In this document: positions 46,806 through 55,488 of the stretch, one piece after another
Numbering within the stretch: the first letter of the stretch is position 1
How the letters are laid out: each line of letters begins with the position of its first letter
DNA from: Microcystis viridis FACHB-1342
GTDB taxonomy: Bacteria; Cyanobacteriota; Cyanobacteriia; Cyanobacteriales; Microcystaceae
Assembly (NCBI RefSeq): GCF_014698335.1
Contig: NZ_JACJSV010000021.1
Coordinates: 1 to 57,802 of the forward strand
Direction: 5' to 3'
Length of the DNA stretch: 57,802 bases
Program-made: the position numbers and the translations under genes
Notes under the pieces: generated by a model
Databases searched by the model: none
What the model saw: the letters and a program-made list of their open reading frames with translations, nothing else
What the model was told of the DNA's origin: nothing

Positions 46806-47001
46806 AGGGTTTGCGGCAAAAAGTTTCTCGTGGGGCCAGGGTGTGGGGTGTAGGGTGTAGGGTGTAGGGTGTAGGGTTTTATTTTAAGGTACTTTTCCCC
46901 TGAAATTTCCCCCCGATCCCTCCAATGGCTGGCACTTTTTGATTTTCCAAAAGTCTAAACGTCTTACCCAACAAGGTTTTTAGATTTATTCAGCCAACCC
47001 T
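46806..47001. mobile_element. MITE family B, copy 4
   Basis: The 196-bp element starts AGGGTTTGCGGCAAAAAGTT and ends TTTATTCAGCCAACCCT, same orientation as copy 1, with a GTGTAGG minisatellite of about five units. AGTT flanks it on both sides (46802-46805 and 47002-47005), a likely target duplication. Confidence 0.8.
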
Positions 47002-47025
47002 AGTTAATGGCCGATTTACGCCTGT

Positions 47026-48039
47026 TTATTCTACCATAACGCTCGATCGCAATTGTCCACAGGCCGCATCGGTCGCTAAACCTCTCGAATAACGGACAGT
47101 AACGGCGACTTTTTCCTGTTCTAAAATAGTTTTAAAAGCCTTAATTCTTTTTTCATCAGGCCGTTGATAATCCACCTCCTGAATGGGATTATAGGGGATT
47201 AAATTGACGTGAGATTGAAACCCTTTCACCAGTTTGGCTAATTCCCTTGCGTGTTCGGGTAAATCATTTACTCCCGCTAAAAGAATGTATTCAAATGTCA
47301 CTCTTCGTCCCGTGATTTGAACGTATTCCTGACAGTCTTGGATCAGATTACTTAGGGGATAATGGTCGGCACTGGGGATTAATTTAGCTCGAACTTGTTG
47401 ATTAGAAGCATGAAGACTAACAGCAAAAGTTACTTGTAAATTATGTTCGGCTAGTTGCTTGATTTTATGGGGTAATCCCACGGTAGAAATCGTTAAACAA
47501 CGCTGACCGATCCCCACATCTTGATTCAGGGAATGAATCGCTGTCACCACTTCGGGGATATTTAATAAAGGTTCCCCCATCCCCATAAATACCACATGAC
47601 TAACTCGCTGTTGAAAATCCTCCTGTACTGTTAATACTTGGTCAACGATTTCATAGGCTTTTAAATTACGAGTAAAACCCCCTTTTCCCGTGGCACAAAA
47701 ATCACAGGCCATCGGACAACCCACTTGGGAAGAAACACAGACTGTTAATCTTTTTTCACTAGGAATTCCTACCGCTTCGATAATTAAACCATCCGCCAGT
47801 TTTAGCAGATATTTACGAGTGCGATCGGGTGCTACACTGCGATAATGTATAAGGGAACGACCGATAGGATAATCCGCCAGCTTGCTGCGCCATTCTTGGG
47901 GGAATACGGAAATATCCGCCAAAGAATGCACCCCTTTTTCGTATAGCCATTGGTGTAATTGTTTACCCCGATAAGCGGGTTGTCCCTGGTCTTTTACCCA
48001 GTCGGTCAGTTCCTCTAAAGATTTCGCTAGTAAAGTCAT
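47026..48039 (-). CDS. rlmN: 23S rRNA (adenine2503-C2)-methyltransferase
   Basis: Radical-SAM enzyme that methylates A2503 of 23S rRNA (and A37 of some tRNAs). The 337-residue protein has the cluster motif '[17 protein letters not shown]', '[12 protein letters not shown]' and the C-terminal catalytic cysteine in '[12 protein letters not shown]'. Full length. MITE copy B4 ends 24 bases past its stop codon. Confidence 0.95.
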   Translation of the reverse strand: MTLLAKSLEELTDWVKDQGQPAYRGKQLHQWLYEKGVHSLADISVFPQEWRSKLADYPIGRSLIHYRSVAPDRTRKYLLKLADGLIIEAVGIPSEKRLTVCVSSQVGCPMACDFCATGKGGFTRNLKAYEIVDQVLTVQEDFQQRVSHVVFMGMGEPLLNIPEVVTAIHSLNQDVGIGQRCLTISTVGLPHKIKQLAEHNLQVTFAVSLHASNQQVRAKLIPSADHYPLSNLIQDCQEYVQITGRRVTFEYILLAGVNDLPEHARELAKLVKGFQSHVNLIPYNPIQEVDYQRPDEKRIKAFKTILEQEKVAVTVRYSRGLATDAACGQLRSSVMVE

Positions 48040-48188
48040 AATTATTATCGTTGATCACCTTATCATTCTAACCGATCGCTCATGCCTAGTAGCAAAATCG
48101 TAACAAAATTGTATTGATTAATTGACATTTTTTCCCTTTGCTCCTTCTCTAGTCTTTGTTAGTCAATTAAATACTTAAAACTATAACT

Positions 48189-48308
48189 TAAGTAGGTAGG
48201 TGTTAAAAGTTTTCAGATACCCCCGCCTATCGGCACCCCCCTTATCAAGGGGGGCAGGGGGGATCGAACCTCAAATCCATTTTTAATTTAATTATAACCA
48301 GCTACTTA
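48189..48308. mobile_element. MITE family A, copy 3
   Basis: The 120-bp element starts TAAGTAGGTAGGTGTTAAAA and ends TTATAACCAGCTACTTA. It is a shorter version of copy 1, carrying one instead of several interior repeat units. It lies in the 478-base gap between the divergent rlmN and rimK genes; the rest of the gap shows no gene. Confidence 0.75.
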
Positions 48309-48517
48309 AACTGAGCCTGACGACAAAAATAAATCTAGTCTTAAGCTTGACTTTTTTACTTTTCATTTAATCTAACTGTTCAAAGGGAACTGTCAGCGCC
48401 ATAATAATCGATGGACTTCGATCGAGAACAGAAATTTTATGAGTTGCCAGCAAAAAAAGTCAATATGGGGAAATAAGGAGCTATTCAGTTGTAAAAGCAA
48501 TATTTAAGCGAAAATTT

Positions 48518-49423
48518 ATGAAAATCGCTATTTTATCGCAAGATACTTCTCTTTATTCCACCAAGCGACTGAAAGAAGCGGGAGAAGCTCAAGGCCATGA
48601 GGTACGAGTGATCAATTATTTGCGCTGTTACATGAACATCACCTCCCATAAACCCACGGTTGTTTATAACGGTAAACCCTTAGAGAGTTTCGATGCGATT
48701 ATCCCCCGTATTGCCGCCTCAAAAACCTTCTATGGAACCGCAGTAGTCCGACAATTCGAGGTGATGAATGTTTTTACTGCCAACGACTCGCAAGCAATTT
48801 CCCGGTCGCGGGATAAATTGCGTTGTCTGCAAATCCTGGCCAGGGAAGGGATAGGTTTACCGGTGACGGGAATTGCTCACGCAACTCAAGATATCGATGG
48901 TTTAATCGAAACCGTCGGCGGCACCCCTCTAGTGATTAAATTATTAGAAGGAACCCAAGGTATTGGGGTAGTCTTAGCGGAAACCGACCAAGCAGCCAAG
49001 TCAGTTATTGAAGCTTTTCGGCAACTAGAGGCTAATATTCTAGTACAAGAGTATATTAAAGAGGCCAGTGGGGCAGATCTGCGCTGTTTTGTCATCGATG
49101 GAAAAGTGGTAGCCTCGATGAAGCGACAGGGGGCCGAAGGGGATTTTCGTTCTAATCTTCACCGCGGTGGCAAAGCAGAAAAGATAAAATTAACCCCAGA
49201 GGAACGCAGTACGGCTATACGGGCCACTAAAGCCATGGGTTTACGGGTTGCGGGTGTGGACTTATTGCGGTCTAATCACGGGCCTGTGGTTATCGAGGTG
49301 AATTCCTCTCCCGGTTTGGAAGGAATAGAAGCGGCCACTGGTGTGGATGTGGCCAAAAAAATTATTGATTTTGTCGCTAAAAATGCCACCCTAGTCCTAA
49401 ATCGCGATCGATATCAATATTAG
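48518..49423 (+). CDS. rimK: RimK-family alpha-L-glutamate ligase
   Basis: ATP-grasp ligase; in E. coli RimK adds glutamates to the C terminus of ribosomal protein S6. The 301-residue protein shows '[20 protein letters not shown]', '[19 protein letters not shown]', '[18 protein letters not shown]' and '[14 protein letters not shown]', all typical. The substrate in cyanobacteria is uncertain. It is followed by simple repeats. Confidence 0.9.
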   Translation: MKIAILSQDTSLYSTKRLKEAGEAQGHEVRVINYLRCYMNITSHKPTVVYNGKPLESFDAIIPRIAASKTFYGTAVVRQFEVMNVFTANDSQAISRSRDKLRCLQILAREGIGLPVTGIAHATQDIDGLIETVGGTPLVIKLLEGTQGIGVVLAETDQAAKSVIEAFRQLEANILVQEYIKEASGADLRCFVIDGKVVASMKRQGAEGDFRSNLHRGGKAEKIKLTPEERSTAIRATKAMGLRVAGVDLLRSNHGPVVIEVNSSPGLEGIEAATGVDVAKKIIDFVAKNATLVLNRDRYQY

Positions 49424-49437
49424 CCGTCAGCCTTGCA

Positions 49438-49580
49438 TCAGTTATCAGTTATCAGTTATCAGTGGGTAAGTTATCAGTCAATAGTATTAAGCGATAAGCT
49501 CGGAGCTGCCTTTTTACTAAAAAAAAGCTCCCCACACCCCACACCCCACACCCTACACCCTACACCCACTTTCAAGTCAG
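49438..49580. repeat. ATCAGTT heptamer repeats and ACACCCC minisatellite
   Basis: About four ATCAGTT units (49438-49463) and a run of CACACCC/CTACACC units (49529-49567), followed by CTTTCAAGTCAG, fill the gap between the convergent rimK and futC genes. The second part repeats 42720-42760. Confidence 0.8.
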
Positions 49581-49590
49581 ATGTGATTGA

Positions 49591-50646
49591 TCAGTCGGCA
49601 AATACACGGACGCTATCGGGAATAATCGATAGTTTTACCTTTGTACCGATGTCTAATTGGGTGTTAATCGTTGTTCTAGCGTGGATTTGGCTGCCGGTGG
49701 CCGTTAGCAGACAATAACGGTATTCCCGTCCTAAAAATTGGCGATCGCAAATAACTAGCTCTCCCGTCTCATCCGGCTTAATTTTGACATCTTCCTCTCT
49801 CAGCATCAATTCCCCTTTGTCCAAATCTTGACCATCAGGGATTTCCCAGACTCCTATCTCGGTTTGCCATTGTTCCCCCTCCCGTCTAGCGGGGAGGAAG
49901 TTAGCTTGGGTGACAAACTCAGCCACGAATCGCGAGGCCGGATGACTATAAATTTCTTCGGGATTGTTAATTTGTTCTAATTTTCCTTGACAAATGACCG
50001 CAATTGTGTCACTGATCACCATTGCTTCCTCCCGGTCGTGGGTGACAAAAATGGCTGAGATACCAGTCGCTTTCAGGATATGACGGATCTCGTGTCGTAA
50101 GCGTTGCCGGACCTGCACATCGAGATTACTTAAAGGTTCATCTAAGAGGATTAAAGAGGGTTTTGGGGCTAAAGCGCGGGCGAGGGCGACTCTTTGCTGT
50201 TGTCCTCCCGATAGCTGATGGGGATAACGTTTTTCTAGTCCTTGCAGTCCGACTAAATCCAAAGTTTCCGCCACCCTAGCGTTAATAGCTTTGGTCGATA
50301 ATTTCTCCCCAGAGTTTTTTAAACCGAAGGCGATATTGTCAGCAATGGTTAAATGGGGAAAAAGAGCGTAATCCTGAAAAACCATGCCCGTATTGCGTTT
50401 TTCTGGGGGAATAAAGGTTTTTTCGTCGGCAACTATTCGCCCTCCCAATTCAATCACTCCTTGAGATGGTTTTTCAAATCCCGCAATCATCCGCAGTAGA
50501 GTGGTTTTACCGCAACCCGACGGACCCAATAATCCGAGAATTTCGCCCTCTGTTAAACTAAAACTGATATTATCGACAGCTAGAGTAGGAGAAGCGGGAA
50601 AACGCTTGTTAACCTCGGATAAACGCAGAATGACAGACTTTTTCAT
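49591..50646 (-). CDS. futC: Ferric iron ABC transporter ATPase (FutC/FbpC type)
   Basis: The 351-residue ATPase has Walker A 'LLGPSGCGKTTLLRMIAGFE', Q-loop 'GMVFQDYALFPHLT', signature 'LSGGQQQRVALARALAPKP', Walker B 'LILLDEPLSNLD' and a C-terminal TOBE-like domain (residues ~245-350). The overall pattern matches FbpC/FutC, the ATPase of ferric-iron uptake. The permease (futB) and binding proteins are not nearby, as is usual in cyanobacteria where fut genes are dispersed. A sulfate or polyamine importer ATPase is a less likely alternative. Confidence 0.85.
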   Translation of the reverse strand: MKKSVILRLSEVNKRFPASPTLAVDNISFSLTEGEILGLLGPSGCGKTTLLRMIAGFEKPSQGVIELGGRIVADEKTFIPPEKRNTGMVFQDYALFPHLTIADNIAFGLKNSGEKLSTKAINARVAETLDLVGLQGLEKRYPHQLSGGQQQRVALARALAPKPSLILLDEPLSNLDVQVRQRLRHEIRHILKATGISAIFVTHDREEAMVISDTIAVICQGKLEQINNPEEIYSHPASRFVAEFVTQANFLPARREGEQWQTEIGVWEIPDGQDLDKGELMLREEDVKIKPDETGELVICDRQFLGREYRYCLLTATGSQIHARTTINTQLDIGTKVKLSIIPDSVRVFAD

Positions 50647-50699
50647 GGTGAGAAAGACAATCGCCCAGTCAGTGGCAGGGCTATTTACTTAAGAATTAT

Positions 50700-50751
50700 T
50701 CCTAATTAGTTCACTACTATTATTTATAACATCTCAATGGACTAATTAGGA
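50700..50751. promoter_or_regulatory. 10-bp inverted repeat between futC and the phosphorylase gene
   Basis: TCCTAATTAG (50700-50709) and CTAATTAGGA (50742-50751) are perfect inverted copies, 32 bases apart, in the divergent promoter region. They could be two halves of a looping site or two monomer sites for a regulator. It is not a standard Fur box. Confidence 0.4.
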
Positions 50752-50769
50752 AACTTTCTCAAAAATTTC

Positions 50770-51450
50770 ATGCTCACACCTGAAGATATTATTCTCGTTC
50801 CCCGGGGGGCCGAGCATAGCTCAATCCGTCGAGGATTAAGGAACATCGGCGATTTAGCCCCGCAAATTATCCCGATTAACCTTGGCGCTCCAGAATTTCT
50901 CGACAGTTCCCCAGTCTCTAGGCAATCTCTAGAATTTCTTAATAAGTTTACGGGAAAAATTGTGCTGATGGGATTAGCGGGTAGTCTCAGCGATCGCTAT
51001 CGGGTCGGAGATGGGGTAATCTATCAAGGTTGTGGCGCGGAAACGGGGAGTTATTGGCAGTGCGAACCAGAAATAACCGCAGAAATCGCCCAATTAACCG
51101 GATATAGTCTCGTTAAAGGTTTAACCAGCGATCGCCTGATTAGCCGATCCGAGGAAAAACGACGTTTAGGACAGGGGGGCTATGAGGTGGTAGATATGGA
51201 AGGAGCAAGGATTTTAGCGGCTTTACCGGGGCAAAAAGTGGCAATTGTGCGCGTGATTAGCGACGAGGTGACACAGGATTTACCCGATTTAGCCCCGGCA
51301 ATTGATAATCAAGGTCAGCTGCTACCATTGCCCCTAGCTCGACAAATGTTAATCCGTCCTCTCCCGGCCTTCCATTTGATTCAAGGTTCCCTAAAAGGTT
51401 TATCCGTACTAACTCAGGTGGCGCGAAAGTTGTGCGGCAGTAATTTTTAA
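50770..51450 (+). CDS. Nucleoside phosphorylase-family protein
   Basis: The 226-residue protein has features of the PNP/MTA nucleosidase fold: 'ILVPRGAEHSSIRRGL', 'GKIVLMGLAGSLSDRYRVGD' and 'YEVVDMEGARILAAL', where the Met-Glu pair binds ribose. 'LTSDRLISRSEEKRRLG' occupies the region before it. The substrate cannot be told; some relatives are linked to hopanoid synthesis (HpnG). It is divergent from futC. Confidence 0.75.
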   Translation: MLTPEDIILVPRGAEHSSIRRGLRNIGDLAPQIIPINLGAPEFLDSSPVSRQSLEFLNKFTGKIVLMGLAGSLSDRYRVGDGVIYQGCGAETGSYWQCEPEITAEIAQLTGYSLVKGLTSDRLISRSEEKRRLGQGGYEVVDMEGARILAALPGQKVAIVRVISDEVTQDLPDLAPAIDNQGQLLPLPLARQMLIRPLPAFHLIQGSLKGLSVLTQVARKLCGSNF

Positions 51451-51463
51451 AAGTTGCTTGCAG

Positions 51464-51487
51464 ATTATTTTTTTTCTGTGCTATAAT
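51464..51487 (+). promoter_or_regulatory. Promoter of tRNA-Leu
   Basis: TATAAT (51482-51487) stands 17 bases before the tRNA, and a TTGCAG hexamer about 18 bases upstream of it serves as a -35. This is a good sigma70-type arrangement. Confidence 0.55.
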
Positions 51488-51504
51488 GGTTAAGCTAAAA
51501 TCAA

Positions 51505-51586
51505 GCGGATGTGGTGGAACTGGTAGACACGCACGTTTGAGGGGCGTGTGGCTTACGCCTTGCGAGTTCGAGTCTCGCCATCCGCA
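51505..51586 (+). tRNA. tRNA-Leu (anticodon GAG)
   Basis: The 82-nt gene has a perfect acceptor stem GCGGATG/CATCCGC, the Leu-type D arm with GGTAGAC, anticodon GAG at 51539-51541 within loop TTTGAGG, a class II long variable arm and T arm GCGAG-TTCGAGT-CTCGC. CCA is not encoded. It reads CUC and CUU codons. Confidence 0.95.
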
Positions 51587-51702
51587 TAAACTTTTATCTG
51601 CCCTCTGACAAGAATTGCCCTTGTCACCCATCGTCAGGGATGGACATTTGGCCATCAAAATTTCCTAACTCACCCTTTCAGGTGGCTTAGGTTTGACTAA
51701 GT

Positions 51703-52566
51703 TTAGTTAAGCGGTTGCGAGTAGCGATTTAGCCAAAGCACTAGGTCGTTTAATGCCGTAAAATCCAACAAAGCCTCAGCCAAGGACTCTAATTGCTCGA
51801 TTTCTAAAGACTGAATCTGGGCAGCCAACACCTCATCCACTGCACCAAAACGACGTTGCAACAGACGCAAAATCAGGGCAGATTCTCCTTCCAGTCGTCC
51901 TTCCAGTCGTCCTTCTTCCTTGGCTTCACGATATACCCTTGTATCTGCCAATTGTAGTCCTAGCATCGCTTCCACCTCCTGCCGACTCAAGTTAGTAAAT
52001 TTATAGACCATAATTGTGGCAATCATTTCTATTATGGCGCGACTGGCTTCTGTATCTGCAATTTGCTCTTGGGTTCGTGCCAGTAAATAGCGGGCTTTTT
52101 CTGGTGCTTGGGTTTCTTCCACAGTAGTGAGTACCATCAAGGCAACCCCTAACGGTAACTGCTGAATTTCCCCTAATTCTTTCAGGTAAATTCGATGCAC
52201 TTGCTCACAATTGAGCAGCGCCCGGTAAGGATGGGCATTACTTTGTTCTAGGCTGCGGGTGGGATAGATGACAACAATTTGCCAATCGGCAAATCGTTCT
52301 CGCTGACGGTAAAAATACAAAAATGATTCACCAAATACCCTTTCATAGAGTCGTTCGTCTTTTTGAAATTGCACTTCGCAAAAATAGATTACCCCGCTAC
52401 TATCATTATCGGGTGGCAGGAATACGCCATCGATCTCAAATTTGGGTTCTTTGACGGCTACGGAGTCAAAGCGGTATTCGGTGGCATTATCTGGCGGGTT
52501 TTCCAGTAAATCGAAGAGAAGGGAGGGGGATTGTTGAAAAAGCCGGTAAAATATCGAGTCTCGTTT
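51703..52566 (-). CDS. Rpn/PD-(D/E)XK family nuclease-like protein (DUF2887-DUF4351)
   Basis: The 287-residue protein starts 'MKRDSIFYRLFQQSPSLLFD' and contains 'FEIDGVFLPPD' and 'VIYFCEVQFQKDERLYERVF', the D...ExQ core of the DUF2887/Rpn PD-(D/E)XK group. The C-terminal part 'ALILRLLQRRFGAVDEVLAA' is a DUF4351 domain. The region before it has a tandem 'EGRLEGRLEGE'. Rpn proteins are linked to recombination and phage-defence exclusion. The frame continues upstream into a MITE, so the true start is taken as ATG 52566. Confidence 0.82.
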   Translation of the reverse strand, partial: KRDSIFYRLFQQSPSLLFDLLENPPDNATEYRFDSVAVKEPKFEIDGVFLPPDNDSSGVIYFCEVQFQKDERLYERVFGESFLYFYRQRERFADWQIVVIYPTRSLEQSNAHPYRALLNCEQVHRIYLKELGEIQQLPLGVALMVLTTVEETQAPEKARYLLARTQEQIADTEASRAIIEMIATIMVYKFTNLSRQEVEAMLGLQLADTRVYREAKEEGRLEGRLEGESALILRLLQRRFGAVDEVLAAQIQSLEIEQLESLAEALLDFTALNDLVLWLNRYSQPLN

Positions 52567-52604
52567 CATCGCCAATTCAAAAATGAAACGCATCAACCTC
52601 AAGA

Positions 52605-52726
52605 GGGAGCATCTCACCTTTGTAACCCCTAAATCAGGTTTTTATGTCAAGCTATTTTGAAAGCCTTGCTGGAAAACAGTTTTAGAGATAAGTATAATTA
52701 CTCACTTGCATAAATGAGATGCTCCC
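52605..52726. mobile_element. 122-bp MITE with perfect ends and 9-bp target duplication (family D)
   Basis: The element starts GGGAGCATCTCA and ends TGAGATGCTCCC, a perfect 12-bp inverted repeat. ACCTCAAGA occurs directly on both sides (52596-52604 and 52727-52735), a perfect 9-bp target duplication. It encodes nothing. It lies immediately upstream of the Rpn-type gene. The perfect ends and duplication suggest recent movement by a transposase of the IS4/IS10 kind, encoded elsewhere. Confidence 0.85.
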
Positions 52727-52891
52727 ACCTCAAGACCTCAAGAGTTGACAAAGAAAGGCTCATCAGGTACTGTCTGAGCCTTATCGGAAGTTAACGACGG
52801 CGGGTGAGTTCAGCCGTTAGACTGCCAATTTCTTGGTCAAGATAGTTCCGGTTACTTTTGGGCAGGTGCTATACTGTAGTGAGGTTTGTAA

Positions 52892-53524
52892 ATGGTTTCT
52901 CCCATGAAAAATAAAGCCATTATTGTACTGGGGGCGGTTGCCGCTCTTGGGTTGGCTGCAACCTCAACTTTACTTATGACACGTCCATCTGGAAATTCTC
53001 CAGATTCCGCCTCTGCTCAATTTTCTCCCAACGGCATGGGTATGATGCATCATATGCAGGTCAGTAGCGAGTTTAACTATCTTGCCCAAATGATTCCTCA
53101 CCATCAGGAGGCAATCGATACCGTCCAGGTTATTCTGACACGCACTAGTCGTCCTGAGATGAGGCAGTTTGCTCAAAAGATCATTCAAGTGCAAACTGCT
53201 GAAATTGCTCAGATGAAAAACTGGCTCAACGAGTGGTATCCCGGAAGGAATATTAGCGTTTCCTACGTTCCCATGATGCGCGATCTGAGTCAAATTCAGG
53301 GCGATGCCCTAGATCAAACTTTTTTACAAGATATGATTAAACATCATATGGGAGCCGTGATGATGTCGCAAATGCTCCTGAATCATAATCTGGTGAAGCA
53401 TCAGGCTGTCCGGCCTTTTGCTGAGAACATTGCCACTAGCCAGCGCCGGGAAATTCAGCAGATGCAAACTTGGTTGATGGCTTGGTTTGGTGATCGCAAT
53501 CCAATGGGTGGGATGCATCATTAG
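52892..53524 (+). CDS. Exported DUF305 protein
   Basis: The 210-residue protein has an N-terminal membrane or signal segment ('IIVLGAVAALGLAATSTLLM') and two DUF305 repeats, each with His-rich helices: 'FNYLAQMIPHHQEAIDTVQV' and 'FLQDMIKHHMGAVMMSQMLL'. It also contains 'GMGMMHHMQ' and ends 'MGGMHH'. DUF305 has a ferritin-like four-helix fold and often accompanies copper handling. Met/His-rich stretches suggest metal binding in the periplasm. GAGGT precedes ATG 52892. Confidence 0.82.
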   Translation: MVSPMKNKAIIVLGAVAALGLAATSTLLMTRPSGNSPDSASAQFSPNGMGMMHHMQVSSEFNYLAQMIPHHQEAIDTVQVILTRTSRPEMRQFAQKIIQVQTAEIAQMKNWLNEWYPGRNISVSYVPMMRDLSQIQGDALDQTFLQDMIKHHMGAVMMSQMLLNHNLVKHQAVRPFAENIATSQRREIQQMQTWLMAWFGDRNPMGGMHH

Positions 53525-53750
53525 CTGGTATTGCGATCGCGATTTTGTCGGGTGCGTTCCCTAATGCAAGTACGCTTAACTGATACAAAAGTTCTGGTGT
53601 CCCCTAAAACCAGAGACTTATCGCCTCAAAATAAAGATAACTGCTATATCCTTCTGTTCACTTTAAAATAAAACCGTTAGCTTGCTGGGGATTGAGAGTG
53701 ACAATCCCAAAATCTCTACCTAAACCCTTCCCTTTCGAGGTAAATATTTC

Positions 53751-54647
53751 ATGAGCCAAACGATCACACCTTCTTCCTTAAAAGCTAGTTTAGCCCCCAA
53801 TACGACTAGAGCAGCAACGGTGGACGATGGGGGAAATGTGCTAGGGGAATTTCTGCAAGAAACTCTGGCCATGACTAAACGTCTGTTCATCCAATTAAAA
53901 CGTCGTCCTTCAACCCTAATCGCGGGGGTAATTCAGCCCTTTATGTGGCTGATTTTATTTGGAGCTTTATTTTATAATGCCCCCCAGGGACTATTCGGCA
54001 ACGATCTCAGTTATGCTAAATTTCTCGCCCCCGGAGTGATTGTCTTTACCGCTTTTTCCGGGGCCTTAAATGCCGGTTTGCCGGTAATGTTCGATCGAGA
54101 ATTTGGCTTTCTTAACCGTCTCTTGGTAGCACCTTTAACCACTCGTTACTCGATCGTGGCCGCTTCTACCATCTATATTATCGCCCTCAGTTTCATCCAA
54201 ACCGCCTCGATCGTGGCCGCTAGTGCCTTTTTAGGGGCCGGATTACCCAGTTTAGCTGGATTAGGTGCGATCGCTTTGATTGTTTTCCTAATAGTTTTGG
54301 GGATGACTGCCTTAAGTCTCAGTTTAACCTTTGCCCTACCCGGACATATCGAATTAATCGCCGTCATTTTCGTCACCAATTTACCGCTTTTATTTGCCAG
54401 TACCGCCCTCGCTCCCTTAAACTTTATGGCAGATTGGTTAAAAGTAATCGCTAGTCTCAACCCTCTTACCTATGCGATCGAACCGATCCGTTATATTTAT
54501 TTCAATCAGCACTGGTCTTTTGATAGCATAGTCTTACAAACCCCTTGGCTTGACCTCAATTTCTTGACAGTTTTAGCCCTGCTCTCAGCTTTTGATCTGC
54601 TAATCCTTTTAGCAATTCAGCCCTTACTTCGTCGTCGTTTTGCTTAA
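53751..54647 (+). CDS. ABC-2 type transporter permease
   Basis: The 298-residue protein has six membrane helices in the ABC-2 pattern, beginning 'LIAGVIQPFMWLILFGALFY' and including 'FDREFGFLNRLLVAPLTTR', a typical coupling segment, and 'INLNPLTYAIEPIRYIYF'-like 'LNPLTYAIEPIRYIYFN' near the C terminus. It resembles DrrB-type exporters. No ATPase gene is adjacent; the partner must be encoded elsewhere. The substrate is unknown. Confidence 0.85.
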   Translation: MSQTITPSSLKASLAPNTTRAATVDDGGNVLGEFLQETLAMTKRLFIQLKRRPSTLIAGVIQPFMWLILFGALFYNAPQGLFGNDLSYAKFLAPGVIVFTAFSGALNAGLPVMFDREFGFLNRLLVAPLTTRYSIVAASTIYIIALSFIQTASIVAASAFLGAGLPSLAGLGAIALIVFLIVLGMTALSLSLTFALPGHIELIAVIFVTNLPLLFASTALAPLNFMADWLKVIASLNPLTYAIEPIRYIYFNQHWSFDSIVLQTPWLDLNFLTVLALLSAFDLLILLAIQPLLRRRFA

Positions 54648-54741
54648 ATCAGTTATCAGTTATCAGTTATCAGTTCACTGAAAAGCTTGTAACTTTCTCA
54701 CCACCAAAAACAAGATAATTTTCTGAGGAGTTAGTTAGATT

Positions 54742-55074
54742 ATGAATACTCAAAAAATGTTAATCAAATCGTCTTTATTTCTAGCTACTATTCTATTAGT
54801 CGGGGCTGATTTTAATCCGCAAGTGTTAGCTCAAAGCTTGAACCCCAGTCAACCGGACTATCAAAAAAATGAACGTAGTTCCGATGGCAGGGATGCTCTC
54901 GGTGGTTTTGATCCTTTAGACTTGATTCATAATAGTAATTTTCGCCGTAGCCGGGACGGATCGGAGTTTCAGGAAGATACTCGCAATAACATCAACCAAG
55001 CGGCCGAGGAGTTTAAACGCAAGCAAAGAGAACAACTGGAAAATCTGCAAAATTCTACCCCAGAAACCAAATAA
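54742..55074 (+). CDS. Small exported protein
   Basis: The 110-residue protein has a signal peptide ('SSLFLATILLVGADFNPQVL', cleavage after AQS-like site near residue 31). The mature part is charged, with 'DALGGFDPLDLIHNSNFRRS' in the middle and a Gln/Glu/Lys-rich C-terminal helix. A ribosome site (GAGGAG) precedes ATG. I recognise no family; similar small exported proteins are common in cyanobacteria. Confidence 0.65.
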   Translation: MNTQKMLIKSSLFLATILLVGADFNPQVLAQSLNPSQPDYQKNERSSDGRDALGGFDPLDLIHNSNFRRSRDGSEFQEDTRNNINQAAEEFKRKQREQLENLQNSTPETK

Positions 55075-55274
55075 AACCCCTTTTTGATTTGCCTTTTGCC
55101 CATCCTAACCAGGAGATTGATTTTGTCCTATTGCTTAGTATATATGATCGCTAAGTGCAGATGATCTGAGAAAGACCGATAACTGAAGAGCATTGGGGGG
55201 TTTATCTTACACGAATTTATATTAAACTTAGGATTGGTTTATTGAATTATCATCTTATTAAAACTGTGGAAGTA

Positions 55275-55466
55275 ATGGAAATCGGGCAAAAAGTCAAGGT
55301 CTGTCGCTTAAGAGACCGCGTTAACTCGGATGTAGCGGGTAAATTGGGTAAAGTGGGTGTCATCAAAAATTTTAAGATGACCGATGGCAGCGGTGTTGGT
55401 GCTGTTGTCCAGTTCGATGATAAAACCGCTACTTGGTTTTTTGAAGATGAACTCAAACTCATCTAA
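55275..55466 (+). CDS. DUF2862-type small beta-barrel protein
   Basis: The 63-residue protein reads 'MEIGQKVKVCRLRDRVNSDV', 'KLGKVGVIKNFKMTDGSGVG' and 'DDKTATWFFEDELKLI', an SH3-like barrel seen in the cyanobacterial DUF2862 family. ATG 55275 is preferred; the frame reaches a less suitable upstream start at 55242. It lies 22 bases before the Get3d-like gene and is probably in one unit with it and chlG. Confidence 0.75.
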   Translation: MEIGQKVKVCRLRDRVNSDVAGKLGKVGVIKNFKMTDGSGVGAVVQFDDKTATWFFEDELKLI

Positions 55467-55488
55467 ATATAACGCTTAGGAACTAATT

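Noticed and set aside
49433-49717. 94-residue open frame after rimK
   Set aside because: It consists of translated heptamer and minisatellite repeats running into the antisense strand of futC.
51257-51658. 133-residue minus-strand open frame
   Set aside because: It is antisense to the phosphorylase gene and runs through the tRNA-Leu gene.
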